Notes under the pieces: generated by a model
The model's input: only the letters and a program-made list of their open reading frames with translations
Told to the model about the DNA's origin: nothing
The model's database searches: none
DNA from: Arthrobacter endolithicus
Lineage (GTDB): Bacteria > Actinomycetota > Actinomycetes > Actinomycetales > Micrococcaceae
Length of the DNA stretch: 64,000 bases
Assembly: GCF_026627425.1 (NCBI RefSeq)
Contig: NZ_JAPNLH010000003.1
Location: forward strand, 1 to 64,000
Direction: 5' to 3'
Made by a program: the position numbers and the translations under genes
In this document: positions 16,346 through 25,478 of the stretch, one piece after another
Numbering within the stretch: position 1 is the first letter of the stretch
Layout: each line of letters opens with the position of its first letter

Positions 16346-17136
16346 CTGTGCGTCGGGCCGGCTTCGGACTGCGCTGCCTGGTCGAACCTGTCTAACGCGA
16401 TCCGGGCGAGGACGGCGGTCCCGGCGGGCAGCAGCGGCGCCGCCACGCAGTCAGCCCCTGCACCGGCAAGCTGGTCGTGAAAGAATCCGGGAGCCAGCAG
16501 ATAGCTGGCAATGGCTATGCTGCTGGAGCCCTGTGACCGCAGCGCCGTGACAGCGGCCGCCACAGTCGGGTCGGCGCCGGCCCCGTAGCCTGCCAGGACG
16601 GCACGGTCCGTCAGGTGCCGCAGTGCCTCGGCAACCGCTTCCACGCTCAGCGCGGCGGCCGGATCAGAGGACCCCGCGGCCGCCAGCACAATGCCGCGCT
16701 CACGGTCGCCGCCGTGCTCGGAAGACCCAGCCGGCAGCCGATCATAAAGCAGCTTTGCCAGCCGCGGATCCGGCCCCAGCGGACCCGCCGCGGTCAGTTC
16801 CTCCCGGCCGGCCACCGCTTGGGCGATGTCCACCCGAACATGAAATCCCACGGACAGCAGCAAGGGCACTACGACGGCGCGCGTACCGGCGGGCAGGCCG
16901 GCGACGACGTCCGGCAGCGCCGGTTCCTGCACGTCCACGTACGCCGCCAACACCGTCAACCCCGGACGCTGGGCCGCTATTTCTGCCCGGAGGGCGTCGA
17001 TGCAGCCCTGGCCTTCGGGGCTGCGCGTCCCATGCGCGCAGGCGATCAAAACCGGCTGCGGTGTTGGTGCCGCCGGCGACGGTGTTGGTGCCGCCGGCGC
17101 TGGCGTCGGCGCGGCAGTGGCTGTGGCAGACGTCAT
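16342..17136 (-). CDS. Sirohydrochlorin chelatase (CbiX/SirB family)
   Basis: 264 aa. It probably inserts Fe2+ into sirohydrochlorin to finish siroheme, complementing CobA. The conserved opening LIACAHGTRSPEGQGCIDAL carries the metal-binding His; LLLSVGFHVRVDIAQA carries the second conserved His. The second half (LAAAGSSDPAA) is a degenerate repeat of the first, as in two-domain CbiX proteins. The N-terminal ~25 residues are an Ala/Pro/Thr linker made by a 21-bp tandem repeat. The ATG is six bases after TAGGCT, so it is probably leaderless. A cobalt chelatase role is the alternative, but no cobalamin genes are near. Confidence 0.85.
   Translation of the reverse strand: MTSATATAAPTPAPAAPTPSPAAPTPQPVLIACAHGTRSPEGQGCIDALRAEIAAQRPGLTVLAAYVDVQEPALPDVVAGLPAGTRAVVVPLLLSVGFHVRVDIAQAVAGREELTAAGPLGPDPRLAKLLYDRLPAGSSEHGGDRERGIVLAAAGSSDPAAALSVEAVAEALRHLTDRAVLAGYGAGADPTVAAAVTALRSQGSSSIAIASYLLAPGFFHDQLAGAGADCVAAPLLPAGTAVLARIALDRFDQAAQSEAGPTHS
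17060..17101. repeat. 21-bp in-frame tandem repeat in the chelatase N-terminus
   Basis: Two near-identical 21-bp units (17060-17080 and 17081-17101), with a third degenerate one after, encode APTPSPA-type heptads before the catalytic domain. Confidence 0.85.
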
Positions 17137-17142
17137 GCGCCC

Positions 17143-17148
17143 AGCCTA
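17143..17148 (-). promoter_or_regulatory. -10 of the chelatase gene
   Basis: TAGGCT on the minus strand ends six bases before the ATG at 17136, predicting a leaderless message. No sulfur-operon box was seen here. Confidence 0.4.
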
Positions 17149-17229
17149 ACGAATGCGACGTTTCATCCGCTCCCGCCAGTGACCGGCGCCGTAATGTTGA
17201 TTAACGATCGTCAACCGCACCGAGCAAAG

Positions 17230-17898
17230 ATGCAGGCCATGAATTCCGATAATGCACTGCATTTTGATGTAGCACTGGTTCTGGACCTGCTGGGGGTTTT
17301 CTTCTTTGCCGTCTCCGGGAGCCTCCTGGCGGCCCGGAAGGGCTTCGACATGGTCGGATCTCTGCTGCTCGGATGCCTTGTGGGGCTCGGCGGCGGCGTG
17401 ATCCGTGATCTGATCATCTCAACTGCCGTGCCGGCGGCTTTTTCCCAGCCGCTGTATTTAGCGCCCCCACTGCTAGCGGCCGTCCTGGTGCATCTGCTCT
17501 TCAGCCATGTGGAACGCGGCGGCAGGCTGCTGATTATTTTCGACGCCGGCGGGCTGGCCCTGTTCTGCATCACCGGCACGCTCAAGGCGCTGGTCGCGGG
17601 GCTCAACCCGGTGGCGGCGATCCTGCTCGGCGTGACAACAGCCGTCGGAGGTGGCCTGCTGCGGGACATTACGGCCAACGAGGTGCCCCAACTCTTCGAT
17701 TCAAAGGACTTGTACGGGATTCCGGCCTTCCTCGGCGCGGGGCTGACCACCGTTCTCTTTAGCACCGGGTTGCTGAATCTCTTCTCCGGCAGTGCTGTCG
17801 CCGTCGCCGTTTTTACCTTCCGGATTCTGGCCTGGCACTTTGGCTGGCATGCCCCGCTGGCCGCACGCCGGAATCGGGCCGGAGCCGTTCCCGGCTAG
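17230..17898 (+). CDS. TRIC-type/UPF0126 integral membrane protein
   Basis: About 222 aa with seven hydrophobic segments. It shows the internal duplication of the family: GGGVIRD after the second helix and GGGLLRD after the fifth, each in the pattern of prokaryotic trimeric intracellular cation channels (YadS/YicG). FFAVSGSLLAARKGFD and FDAGGLALFCITGTLKAL are the paired family segments. A monovalent cation or amino-acid channel is likely. Start uncertain: ATG 17230, 17239 and 17194 are all in frame and none has a strong ribosome-binding site. Confidence 0.8.
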   Translation: MQAMNSDNALHFDVALVLDLLGVFFFAVSGSLLAARKGFDMVGSLLLGCLVGLGGGVIRDLIISTAVPAAFSQPLYLAPPLLAAVLVHLLFSHVERGGRLLIIFDAGGLALFCITGTLKALVAGLNPVAAILLGVTTAVGGGLLRDITANEVPQLFDSKDLYGIPAFLGAGLTTVLFSTGLLNLFSGSAVAVAVFTFRILAWHFGWHAPLAARRNRAGAVPG

Positions 17899-17936
17899 GA
17901 TTGTGAATCAGATCCCCACTGACTCGGAGCCTAAGT

Positions 17937-18380
17937 ATGAGCGACATGTTCCTGAACAATTTCCGTGCCTTGGTAGCTAAATATCTTGATGAGCCGTGGC
18001 AGGAAGCCGACGGCATCCCGCTGGCCGAGCTCGATGAGCTGCTGGCCGGGCATAACATCACGGTCCCCCAGGTGCTGCGCGAATTCCTGCATGCCCTCGG
18101 CGGCTGCGAGGACCTGATGGAGGCCTATTACTATTTCTGGGATCCTGAGGAACTCGAGATCGAGGACGGTTATCTGTTGTTTCTCGAGGATGAGGACGAG
18201 GAGTTCACCTGGGGCTTCCGCGCTGAGCAGCTGGCAGTGCCCGATCCGATTGTCTGGCGGCGCAACAATGCCACGGGCGCCTGGACCAGTGAGGACGGCA
18301 CGTTCAGTGAATTCGTCTTCGATATGTTCGACTGGGTCTTCTCTGAGGACGCCGACGAGGAAGCGGACGTGGACGACTGA
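17937..18380 (+). CDS. Acidic SUKH (SMI1/KNR4)-like protein, hypothetical
   Basis: 147 aa, strongly acidic. GGAG lies about eight bases before the ATG. The pattern of an N-terminal helix, LREFLHALGG, then a Trp/Tyr-rich beta region and a final FSEFVFDMFDWVF resembles SUKH-superfamily proteins, many of which are immunity proteins to bacterial toxins. No toxin gene is adjacent, so it may be an orphan or a housekeeping relative. The family call is from pattern only. It lies 38 bp after the TRIC gene and may be co-transcribed. Confidence 0.55.
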   Translation: MSDMFLNNFRALVAKYLDEPWQEADGIPLAELDELLAGHNITVPQVLREFLHALGGCEDLMEAYYYFWDPEELEIEDGYLLFLEDEDEEFTWGFRAEQLAVPDPIVWRRNNATGAWTSEDGTFSEFVFDMFDWVFSEDADEEADVDD

Positions 18381-18487
18381 TCCGTTCCGCTCCCGCCCCG
18401 TTGCATTCCGTGAACATCCTTTGGGCATGTCCCGAGTCGCTACCTGATTTAGTCACAGGCCCCGTCTAGCCTTGGACTCAGTCGACA

Positions 18488-18517
18488 CTGCAGGTTCCAC
18501 GACGCTGCAGGTTCCAC
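18488..18517. repeat. 13-bp direct repeat upstream of the acyltransferase gene
   Basis: CTGCAGGTTCCAC occurs at 18488-18500 and again at 18505-18517 (17-bp period), about 20-50 bases before the start codon. A regulator-binding site is possible, but no regulator can be named. Confidence 0.6.
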
Positions 18518-18535
18518 AACATAGCGGTTGCGAGA

Positions 18536-20554
18536 ATGGGGCGCACAATGAGCATGGAGGAACGGGCCACACAGCGCGGAGTAGCTGCGCAGCTGGCCAT
18601 CGAGGAACATGCACGGCCGGAAACCGGGCGGATCAACGGCCTGGACGGTCTGCGTGCCATCGCGGTGCTGGCGGTGCTGGTCTACCATTTGTACGCCGGT
18701 CTGCTGCCCGGCGGGTTCCTCGGAGTCGACGTGTTTTTCGTTGTTTCCGGCTTCCTCATCACCACGCTGCTGCTGCGTGAGGTCTTCACTACCGGCAGGA
18801 TCTCGCTGGGGCAGTTCTGGCTGCGCCGGGCGCGCCGCCTGCTTCCGGCCCTGCTGGTTGTCATCCTGATCAGCACCGCGCTCGGATTCCTCATCGGCAG
18901 GGATCTGCTGGTCGGTATTGGCCGCCAAACGCTCGGTGCCATGACGTTCTCAAACAACTGGCTTGAAATCGCCGCTGGCTCCAGTTACTTCGCGCATACG
19001 GCACCGCAACTGTTCGTCAATTTCTGGTCGCTGGCCGTGGAAGAGCAGTTCTACCTCCTGTGGCCATTCGGATTTCTGGTGCTCATCCGGTACGTCAGCA
19101 GCCGCCGCAGACGGTTGGCCGTGGCCGCCGGCTGTGCCCTGGCCTCGGCCCTACTGATGGCCGTCCTCTATACGCCCGGCACGGATGCCACCCGCGTGTA
19201 CTACGGCACCGACACTCATGCCTTCGGCCTGCTGATCGGCGTTGCCCTGGCCTTCGCGTGGTCCGGCGGAACCGGAATGGACCTGAGCCGCCCCAACTGG
19301 CGGCACCGCCGCAAATTCATCGGTCTGGGTGCGCTCGCCCTGCTGATCGGCTGCATGTACTTCCTGGATGCGGCTTCGCCGTTCGTCTACCGGGGCGGAA
19401 TCCTGCTGGTCTGCGTGTTCACCGCGGTACTGATCCTGACCCTGTTGGAAGGAGCGGGCCCGCTCCAGTCCATGCTTAACTTTCCCGTGCTGACGTGGGT
19501 GGGCCAGCGTTCCTATGGAATTTACCTGTGGCATTGGCCTGCCCTGGTCATCTCCGACGCCGTGGCCCCGCAGGCCATAGGCACACCGGGGTGGTGGAGC
19601 ATCCGGATCATCGCGCTGGCACTGACCGTGCTGGTCTCCGCGCTCTCCTTCCGGTACCTGGAGCAGCCCGTGCGCAGGAAAGGCTTCCGCGCAACGTGGG
19701 CGGCTGCGGCCGGGGCGGTGGCTCGTGGCGGAATAAATTTCACCGGCGCAAAGCTGGCCGCAGGGCTGGGAGCCGCGCTGGCGCTGCTGGCCATCGCGGG
19801 AATCCTCACCGCCCCGGCACAGTCGCAGGTGCAGACCGCACTGGAACGCAACCAGTCGATCGTCTCGGCTGCGACGCCGGTAATAGTGACCCCCTCGTCC
19901 GCTGCTTCACCGACAGCGGATCAGCCGTCGGCACCAGTGTCCGCTCCGGTGCCGTCACCGGTACCGGTACCGACCGCAGGCAACGCTCCGACGCCGGCAA
20001 CCCCGTCCGGAACCCCGATGGGGTACCCTGCCGGCGAAGAGGTCATCGCCATCGGGGATTCGCTGGTGGTGACCAGCGCGGACGGACTCCGTGACCGGTT
20101 CCCCGGCATGGCGTTCGACGCGGTCTCCAACCGGCAATGGCCCGACGGCGTCGCGGCTATTGGCACCAGGGTTGCCAACGGCAGTATGCGCCGGGCGGTT
20201 ATTGTGCACTTCGGCACGAACGCAGGCGTTGACCAGGCGATGGTCTCCAAGGCGTTGGACTTGCTCGGTCGGGACCGTATGGTCGTCCTTGTGAATCTGT
20301 ACGGCGCCAGTTCGTGGGTCCCCAGCGCGAACGACGCCCTCGCAAACGCCGTGAAGGGCCGCCCAAACGTCATCATTGCCGACTGGAACAAGGCGATCAG
20401 CCAGCGGCCGGATCTTCTTCAACCGGATCAGATTCATCCTGGGATTTTCGGTGCGCACCTCTACGCGGACACGATTAAGAGAGCCTTCCACGACCTCGCG
20501 GTGCGCACCGGCGGAACCGTGCCCGGGGACTATACGATCGTTGACGACTACTAA
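18536..20554 (+). CDS. Membrane acyltransferase (OafA/acyltransferase-3) with C-terminal SGNH domain
   Basis: 672 aa. Residues ~35-385 form a ten-helix acyltransferase-3 domain (RINGLDGLRAIAVLAVLVYH with the catalytic His; FLGVDVFFVVSGFLIT; WSLAVEEQFYLLWP). A further helix at ~400-425 leads into a Pro/Ala/Ser linker, then an extracytoplasmic SGNH-type domain (~500-665) with GDSLVVTS (Ser), HFGTNAG (Asn) and DQIHP (Asp-His). Such proteins O-acylate cell-envelope polysaccharide or peptidoglycan. Start uncertain among ATGs at 18536, 18548 and 18554. Confidence 0.87.
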   Translation: MGRTMSMEERATQRGVAAQLAIEEHARPETGRINGLDGLRAIAVLAVLVYHLYAGLLPGGFLGVDVFFVVSGFLITTLLLREVFTTGRISLGQFWLRRARRLLPALLVVILISTALGFLIGRDLLVGIGRQTLGAMTFSNNWLEIAAGSSYFAHTAPQLFVNFWSLAVEEQFYLLWPFGFLVLIRYVSSRRRRLAVAAGCALASALLMAVLYTPGTDATRVYYGTDTHAFGLLIGVALAFAWSGGTGMDLSRPNWRHRRKFIGLGALALLIGCMYFLDAASPFVYRGGILLVCVFTAVLILTLLEGAGPLQSMLNFPVLTWVGQRSYGIYLWHWPALVISDAVAPQAIGTPGWWSIRIIALALTVLVSALSFRYLEQPVRRKGFRATWAAAAGAVARGGINFTGAKLAAGLGAALALLAIAGILTAPAQSQVQTALERNQSIVSAATPVIVTPSSAASPTADQPSAPVSAPVPSPVPVPTAGNAPTPATPSGTPMGYPAGEEVIAIGDSLVVTSADGLRDRFPGMAFDAVSNRQWPDGVAAIGTRVANGSMRRAVIVHFGTNAGVDQAMVSKALDLLGRDRMVVLVNLYGASSWVPSANDALANAVKGRPNVIIADWNKAISQRPDLLQPDQIHPGIFGAHLYADTIKRAFHDLAVRTGGTVPGDYTIVDDY

Positions 20555-20577
20555 AGACCCCGGCTGCCGGCGCCGAA

Positions 20578-21678
20578 TTAGACGGAACGGTCGACGACGG
20601 CACGGGCGAAGCCGCTCAGGGCCGACTTCACCACTCCGTCCGGAATCGGCGCCAGCGCGTCCACGGCCTCCTCCGCCCACTGCCGGGCAATCGCCCAGGA
20701 TTCGGCGGTCACGGCGTGGGCCTGCAAGGCAGCAACGGCCCGGGCCAGAGCATCGTCGCTGGTCAAATCACCCTCCACGAGCGCCAGCACCTCGGCGGCG
20801 GACGGATCGGTCGCGGCGGCCCTGCGCAGCAGCAAAACCGGCAGGGTCTCCACGCCCTCACGCAGATCCGTCCCCGGCGACTTCCCCGACACCTGCTTTA
20901 ACCCGGTGACGTCAATGACGTCGTCGGCCAGTTGGAAGGCAACGCCCACCTTCTCTCCGTATTCCACCAGTACCCGCTGGATCGGCTCCGCAACACCGGC
21001 AAATATCGCACCCAGCTGCCCGGATGCTGCCACCAGGGAACCGGTCTTGTCCGCGATCACGGACAAGTAATGTTCCACCGGATCCTGGTCCGGACGCGGG
21101 CCGACCGTTTCGTGCAACTGCCCCAGGCAGAGACGTTCGAAGGTCCGCGCCTGAATCCCCAGGGCCTGGGCGCCCAGCTCCGAAACCAGAATGGATGCCC
21201 GCGCAAAAATCAGGTCCCCGGTCAAAATAGCCACCGTATTCCCCCACACCTCGTGCGCTGTCGGCGCTCCCCGGCGGTACGGCGCGGAGTCCATGACGTC
21301 ATCGTGGTAGAGCGTGGCCAGGTGTGTGAGCTCGACGACGACGGCGGCTTGGATCACTTCCGGGCGGCTGGCGTCCCCTAACTGGGATGCCAGCAGCGTC
21401 AACAACGGCCGGATGCGCTTGCCGCCGGCCTCTATCAGGTGCCTGCTGGTGGCATCGGCCAGCGGATCCGAGTTGGCAATGGCAAGGCGCAGCTGTTTCT
21501 CCACCCTCGCCAGGGACATCGAAATGGCGGGGCCAAGGTCGGGATCGGCGGCAATGGAGGCAAACCCTTTGGGCAGCTGCAGGCCCGTGGCAATGGCCAT
21601 CGTGGTCGGATCCGGTTCAACGGATTCGGGACGGCCATGGCCGGCATGGGTCCAGCCGGAGTCTGCGGAAGTAGTCAC
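20578..21678 (-). CDS. Long-chain polyprenyl diphosphate synthase (menaquinone side chain)
   Basis: 366 aa. Trans-prenyltransferase fold with both Asp-rich motifs: HDDVMD (about residue 127) and LADDVIDV (~257). GGKRIRPLLTLLAS binds IPP. It probably makes the hepta-, octa- or nonaprenyl tail for menaquinone, given the menJ-menG neighbours on the same strand. The start is taken as GTG 21678, six bases after TAGTGT (leaderless pattern); an internal ATG (21600) would remove a non-conserved 26-residue extension. Confidence 0.87.
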   Translation of the reverse strand: MTTSADSGWTHAGHGRPESVEPDPTTMAIATGLQLPKGFASIAADPDLGPAISMSLARVEKQLRLAIANSDPLADATSRHLIEAGGKRIRPLLTLLASQLGDASRPEVIQAAVVVELTHLATLYHDDVMDSAPYRRGAPTAHEVWGNTVAILTGDLIFARASILVSELGAQALGIQARTFERLCLGQLHETVGPRPDQDPVEHYLSVIADKTGSLVAASGQLGAIFAGVAEPIQRVLVEYGEKVGVAFQLADDVIDVTGLKQVSGKSPGTDLREGVETLPVLLLRRAAATDPSAAEVLALVEGDLTSDDALARAVAALQAHAVTAESWAIARQWAEEAVDALAPIPDGVVKSALSGFARAVVDRSV

Positions 21679-21684
21679 TGCTTA

Positions 21685-21690
21685 ACACTA
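21685..21690 (-). promoter_or_regulatory. -10 of the polyprenyl synthase gene
   Basis: TAGTGT on the minus strand ends six bases before GTG 21678, the same geometry as several other leaderless starts in this window. Confidence 0.4.
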
Positions 21691-21749
21691 GCTTTCGTAA
21701 GGGGGCGAATGTGCCGTCCCGTCGACCGCGGGCACGGCGCACCCAATGG

Positions 21750-23024
21750 TCAGGCGAGCTGATTGTCCGTGGCAGGGACCAGCTTTTCGAGCAGATGAAT
21801 CACTCTATCCTCAAAGCCCTTGCCGCCGCTGTCTGTCAAATTGGCCAGCATCCGCACTACGAACCGCATCAGCACGGGGATGGGCATCCCGGTCCGCAAC
21901 GCCAGCTTCATCACCTTGGGCCTGCCGATCAGCGTTGCGAACATCCGGCCGAGGGTGAAGTGGCTGCCCCATTGCTCCCGTATATACCCGCTGTAGCCGG
22001 ACAACACGTGGTCCCGGGCCAGCTGCGAGTTGGCGCGGGCAGCGTTTTCAATGACCTCCGCCGCGTAGCGGGCGGATTCCATCGCGTAGGAGATACCTTC
22101 GCCATTGAAGGGACTCACCATGCCGCCGGCATCGCCGAGCAGCAACAGACCAGGCGAATAATGCGGGGTTCGATTGAACCCCATAGGCAGGGCGGCACCC
22201 CGGATTTCACCGATCTGGTTGTCCGGGTTAAAGCCCCACTGCGCCGGCATGGCGGCCGTCCAGTCCCGCAGCACCTGCTTGTAATCCAGCTTGCCGAATT
22301 CCCGGGACGAATTCAGGATTCCCAGCCCCACGTTGGATGTACCGTCGCCCACGCCGAAGACCCAGCCGTAGCCGGGCAGCGGATTCCCTGCCTTGTCGGG
22401 CAGCTCCAGCCAACCCTCCATCCAGTCATCGTCCGTCCGCGGGCTGGTGAAATAGGTCCGCACCGCCACCCCCAGCGGCCGGTCATCGCGCTTGTGCAGT
22501 CCCAGCGAAACGGCCGTCCGGGTGGAATTCCCATCCGCTGCGAGCACCACATCGGCCGCAAAATCCTCGGTAGCGCCGGTTTTACGCCCCGCACCGTCCA
22601 GCAGCGCCGCCGTGACGCCGATAACGCGGCCGTTGGCGTCCCTGCGGGCTGCGGTGACGCTGTGGCGTTCACGGACGACGGCGCCCGCGGCCTGCGCGTG
22701 CCGGGCCAGGGACTGATCAAAACCGAGCCGCGTCCGGATCAAGCCGTACTGGGGAAAGTCACTGAGCTCCGGCCATGGAACCTCGACCGTGCGTCCGCCC
22801 GCGATCAGCCGCAGGCCCTTGTTCCGCCGCCAGCCCTCCGCCTCGCTGTGCGGCAAATCCAGCAACTGGATCTCGCGCACAGCCCGGGGGGTGAGGCCAT
22901 CGCCGCAGACCTTCTCCCGCGGGAAGGCGGTCTTTTCCAACACCGTGACCGCGATACCCGCCCTGGCCAGATAATAGGCGGCGGTGGACCCGGCCGGGCC
23001 TGCACCGACAATCAGGACCTTCAC
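21750..23024 (-). CDS. Geranylgeranyl/menaquinone reductase family flavoprotein (MenJ-like)
   Basis: 424 aa. N-terminal FAD-binding [28 protein letters not shown], and the C-terminal FAD segment [18 protein letters not shown]. Family members saturate prenyl chains; in actinobacteria MenJ reduces one isoprene unit of menaquinone, and the menG-menF context supports that. The start is GTG 23024, overlapping the menG stop (GTGA), so it is translationally coupled. Reduction of another prenyl lipid is the alternative. Confidence 0.83.
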   Translation of the reverse strand: MKVLIVGAGPAGSTAAYYLARAGIAVTVLEKTAFPREKVCGDGLTPRAVREIQLLDLPHSEAEGWRRNKGLRLIAGGRTVEVPWPELSDFPQYGLIRTRLGFDQSLARHAQAAGAVVRERHSVTAARRDANGRVIGVTAALLDGAGRKTGATEDFAADVVLAADGNSTRTAVSLGLHKRDDRPLGVAVRTYFTSPRTDDDWMEGWLELPDKAGNPLPGYGWVFGVGDGTSNVGLGILNSSREFGKLDYKQVLRDWTAAMPAQWGFNPDNQIGEIRGAALPMGFNRTPHYSPGLLLLGDAGGMVSPFNGEGISYAMESARYAAEVIENAARANSQLARDHVLSGYSGYIREQWGSHFTLGRMFATLIGRPKVMKLALRTGMPIPVLMRFVVRMLANLTDSGGKGFEDRVIHLLEKLVPATDNQLA

Positions 23025-23848
23025 TTAACTGCTGGTCCGGAGCCGGAGGACCTTGCAGCTCCAGACAACCCCGCAGCTCCAGACAACCCTGCAGCTCCGG
23101 AAGGCTTGGTGCGATGCGTCTTTGCCACCGGGCCCACGCCGCCGCGTTCGTGCCTCCCGGGTTTAACCGCGCGGTGCACCGCCACGATGCCCCCGCTGAG
23201 ATTGCGGTAGGCCACATCCTTCCAGCCAACGTCGCGCAGCCATTGTGCCAGGTGGTCCTGATCCGGCCAGGCCCGGATGGATTCCGCGAGATAAACGTAG
23301 GCCACCGGGTTGGAGGAAACCTTGGTGGCGATGGCCGGCAGCGCGCGCATCAGGTACTCGGTGTACATGGTCCGCCAGAGCGCCACCGTGGGCGAGGAAA
23401 ATTCCGCAATAACCAACTTGCCGCCGGGCTTGGTGACCCGGAGCATTTCCGCCAGTGCCTGATGCGGGGCGCTGACGTTGCGCAGCCCAAAGGAAATCGT
23501 CGCGGCGTCGAAGGAATTGTCCGCAAACGGAAGATTGGTAGCGTCCCCGGCAATGAAATCGATGTCCGGGCGCCGGCGCTTGCCTACTTTGAGCATGCCC
23601 ACCGAGAAATCGCAGGCCACCACGTCGATCCCGGCGTCGGCGTACGGCTCACTTGATGTACCGGTGCCCGCGGCCACATCGAGCACCCGCTGCCCGGGCT
23701 TGGCATCCACGGCGTCCACCACGATCCGCCGCCACCGGCGAGTCTGCCCCATCGACAGCACGTCGTTAACGACGTCGTACTTGGGCGCAACGTCGTCAAA
23801 CATTGCGGCAACTTCTTCCGGACGCTTCTCCAACGATGCACGGTTCAC
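23021..23848 (-). CDS. menG: Demethylmenaquinone methyltransferase
   Basis: 275 aa, UbiE/MenG family. SAM motif [13 protein letters not shown], the family signature [18 protein letters not shown], and the late [15 protein letters not shown]. It adds the last methyl group of menaquinone. The C-terminus carries ~40 extra residues ending in a GAAGLS repeat. The start is GTG ([18 protein letters not shown]); AAGGGG directly precedes it with almost no spacing. It is divergent from menF and coupled to the downstream reductase. Confidence 0.92.
   Translation of the reverse strand: MNRASLEKRPEEVAAMFDDVAPKYDVVNDVLSMGQTRRWRRIVVDAVDAKPGQRVLDVAAGTGTSSEPYADAGIDVVACDFSVGMLKVGKRRRPDIDFIAGDATNLPFADNSFDAATISFGLRNVSAPHQALAEMLRVTKPGGKLVIAEFSSPTVALWRTMYTEYLMRALPAIATKVSSNPVAYVYLAESIRAWPDQDHLAQWLRDVGWKDVAYRNLSGGIVAVHRAVKPGRHERGGVGPVAKTHRTKPSGAAGLSGAAGLSGAARSSGSGPAVK
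23055..23100. repeat. 18-bp in-frame tandem repeat in the menG 3' end
   Basis: Two 18-bp units (23055-23072 and 23073-23090, one mismatch) plus a partial third encode GAAGLS repeats, ending about 30 bases before the menG/menJ GTGA overlap. Confidence 0.9.
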
Positions 23849-23934
23849 CCCTTCATTGTCTCAAAGATCGTCCTCGGGCGGGTATTTTGCGCCCGTGCCG
23901 CCACGGGGCTACTGCGGAGTAGTGTTAAATCATC

Positions 23935-25272
23935 ATGACTGCGTCCCTGACCGCCCTCACCGTACCGCTCGATCTCTCCCTTTTGACCATTCCGCTGCAC
24001 CTGAAGCAAACCGCGAAAGACTACGGGCTGCGCGACCTGCTGCGCATTGACAGCGCACTATGCTGGATCCGCCGCGGCGAGGGGCTGGTGGCCTTCGGAG
24101 AGCTGACACGCTTCAGCGGAACCGGGCCGGAGCGTTTTTCCGATGCTGAGCAATGGTGGAAAGAGCTATTATCCAGCTCACATACCCAGGATTCGGTCCG
24201 GCTACCCGGTACTGGTCCGGTGGCCTTCGGCTCCTTCGCCTTCTCAAAAACATCATCCTTTAAGTCCCGACTGATCGTCCCATCTCTGCTGGTAGGCTTC
24301 CGCGGCGGGCTCATCTGGCTGACGCAGATGACGCTCGACGGCGGCCCGCTCACCGCCGCCGGCGCGCATGCCGCCCTTGGCCTGCTGATTAACAGCGCTG
24401 CCCGGCCCGAGCCCTTGGCCAGTCCCGAGCCACCCGAAGCCGTGGTCTCCAGCGGAGCCCTCAGCGAGCAGGATTGGCTGGCCGCCGTCGCAGCGGGGGT
24501 CAGCGCCATCGAATCCGGAGCGCTGGAAAAAGTGGTGCTGGCACGGGACATCGTCGCGACCTTCGACGAACCCGTTTCCCGCCCCGCCATCCTGGCGGCG
24601 CTGACGGAGCGCTACAGCGAATGCTGGACGTATGGGGTGGAAGGACTGGTCGGAGCCACCCCGGAAATCCTCATCAAGGTAGAGGGAAACACCGCTCAGG
24701 CGCGGGTCCTGGCTGGCACACTTGATCGCGAGGACGCTCCGGAGGATGCCGCCGGGTTTGCCCGCGATGTGCTGGCCGGATCGGTGAAGCAGCGGCAGGA
24801 ACACGATTTTGCCGTCCGGTCACTGACCCGCCAACTGGCCCCTTTCGCCGTCGACCTCTCCTTCCCGCCGGAACCCTTTATCCTGGAACTGCCCAACGTC
24901 TGGCACCTGGCCTCCGACGTCAACGCGGAACTGGCGGACGTGGACGGCCACCTTCCCACCTCCCTGGCGCTGGTGGAGGCGCTGCATCCCACGGCGGCCG
25001 TGTGCGGTACGCCGCGCAGTGAGGCGGGGGTACTGATCCGTGAGCTGGAGGGGCTTGATCGCGGTCCTTACGCCGGGCCGGTCGGCTGGCTGGACGGCTC
25101 CGGCAACGGCGAATGGGGCATTGCCCTGCGCGGCGCAGTGCTGGAAAATCCGACGACGGCGCGGCTGTACGCCGGTTGCGGCATCGTGGCCGCATCGGAT
25201 CCGGACGCTGAACTCGCCGAAACCTGGGCCAAATTCCGTCCGATGCTGCAGGCCTTGGGCCTGCGCGCCTGA
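23935..25272 (+). CDS. menF: Isochorismate synthase
   Basis: 445 aa, chorismate-binding enzyme family. Conserved C-terminal core: EKVVLARDIVATF, TPEILIKVEGN, AGTLDREDAPEDA, LHPTAAVCGTPRSEAG, GPYAGPVGWLDGSGNGEWGIALRGA and YAGCGIVAASDPDAELAETW. It converts chorismate to isochorismate, the first menaquinone-specific step. It is divergent from menG across an 86-bp gap; TAGTGT (23920-23925) lies nine bases before the ATG. A siderophore-type isochorismate synthase is possible but unlikely among men genes. Confidence 0.9.
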   Translation: MTASLTALTVPLDLSLLTIPLHLKQTAKDYGLRDLLRIDSALCWIRRGEGLVAFGELTRFSGTGPERFSDAEQWWKELLSSSHTQDSVRLPGTGPVAFGSFAFSKTSSFKSRLIVPSLLVGFRGGLIWLTQMTLDGGPLTAAGAHAALGLLINSAARPEPLASPEPPEAVVSSGALSEQDWLAAVAAGVSAIESGALEKVVLARDIVATFDEPVSRPAILAALTERYSECWTYGVEGLVGATPEILIKVEGNTAQARVLAGTLDREDAPEDAAGFARDVLAGSVKQRQEHDFAVRSLTRQLAPFAVDLSFPPEPFILELPNVWHLASDVNAELADVDGHLPTSLALVEALHPTAAVCGTPRSEAGVLIRELEGLDRGPYAGPVGWLDGSGNGEWGIALRGAVLENPTTARLYAGCGIVAASDPDAELAETWAKFRPMLQALGLRA

Positions 25273-25424
25273 ACGCCCATCCCAGCGGCGCCCAGCGACT
25301 TTTGCCACGTTTCCGGCGCCAATTCCGGGATCCCGGACGTCGGGCGCCTCACTCACTTGCTTTTAGCCCACTAAAGTTATCTGATAGTGAAACGTTGTTT
25401 ACTGTGATGCACATCTCTTTCGGC

Positions 25425-25437
25425 TATACACTATAAG
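25425..25437 (+). promoter_or_regulatory. AT-rich promoter region of the amino-acid ABC operon
   Basis: TATACA (25425-25430) and TATAAG (25432-25437) are candidate -10 hexamers ~45-50 bases before the start codon. No convincing -35 lies at normal spacing. The 206-bp region before this operon is otherwise free of genes. Confidence 0.35.
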
Positions 25438-25478
25438 ACGGATAACTCCTTCCAGCCTCAGAAACAAAGGGTAAATCG

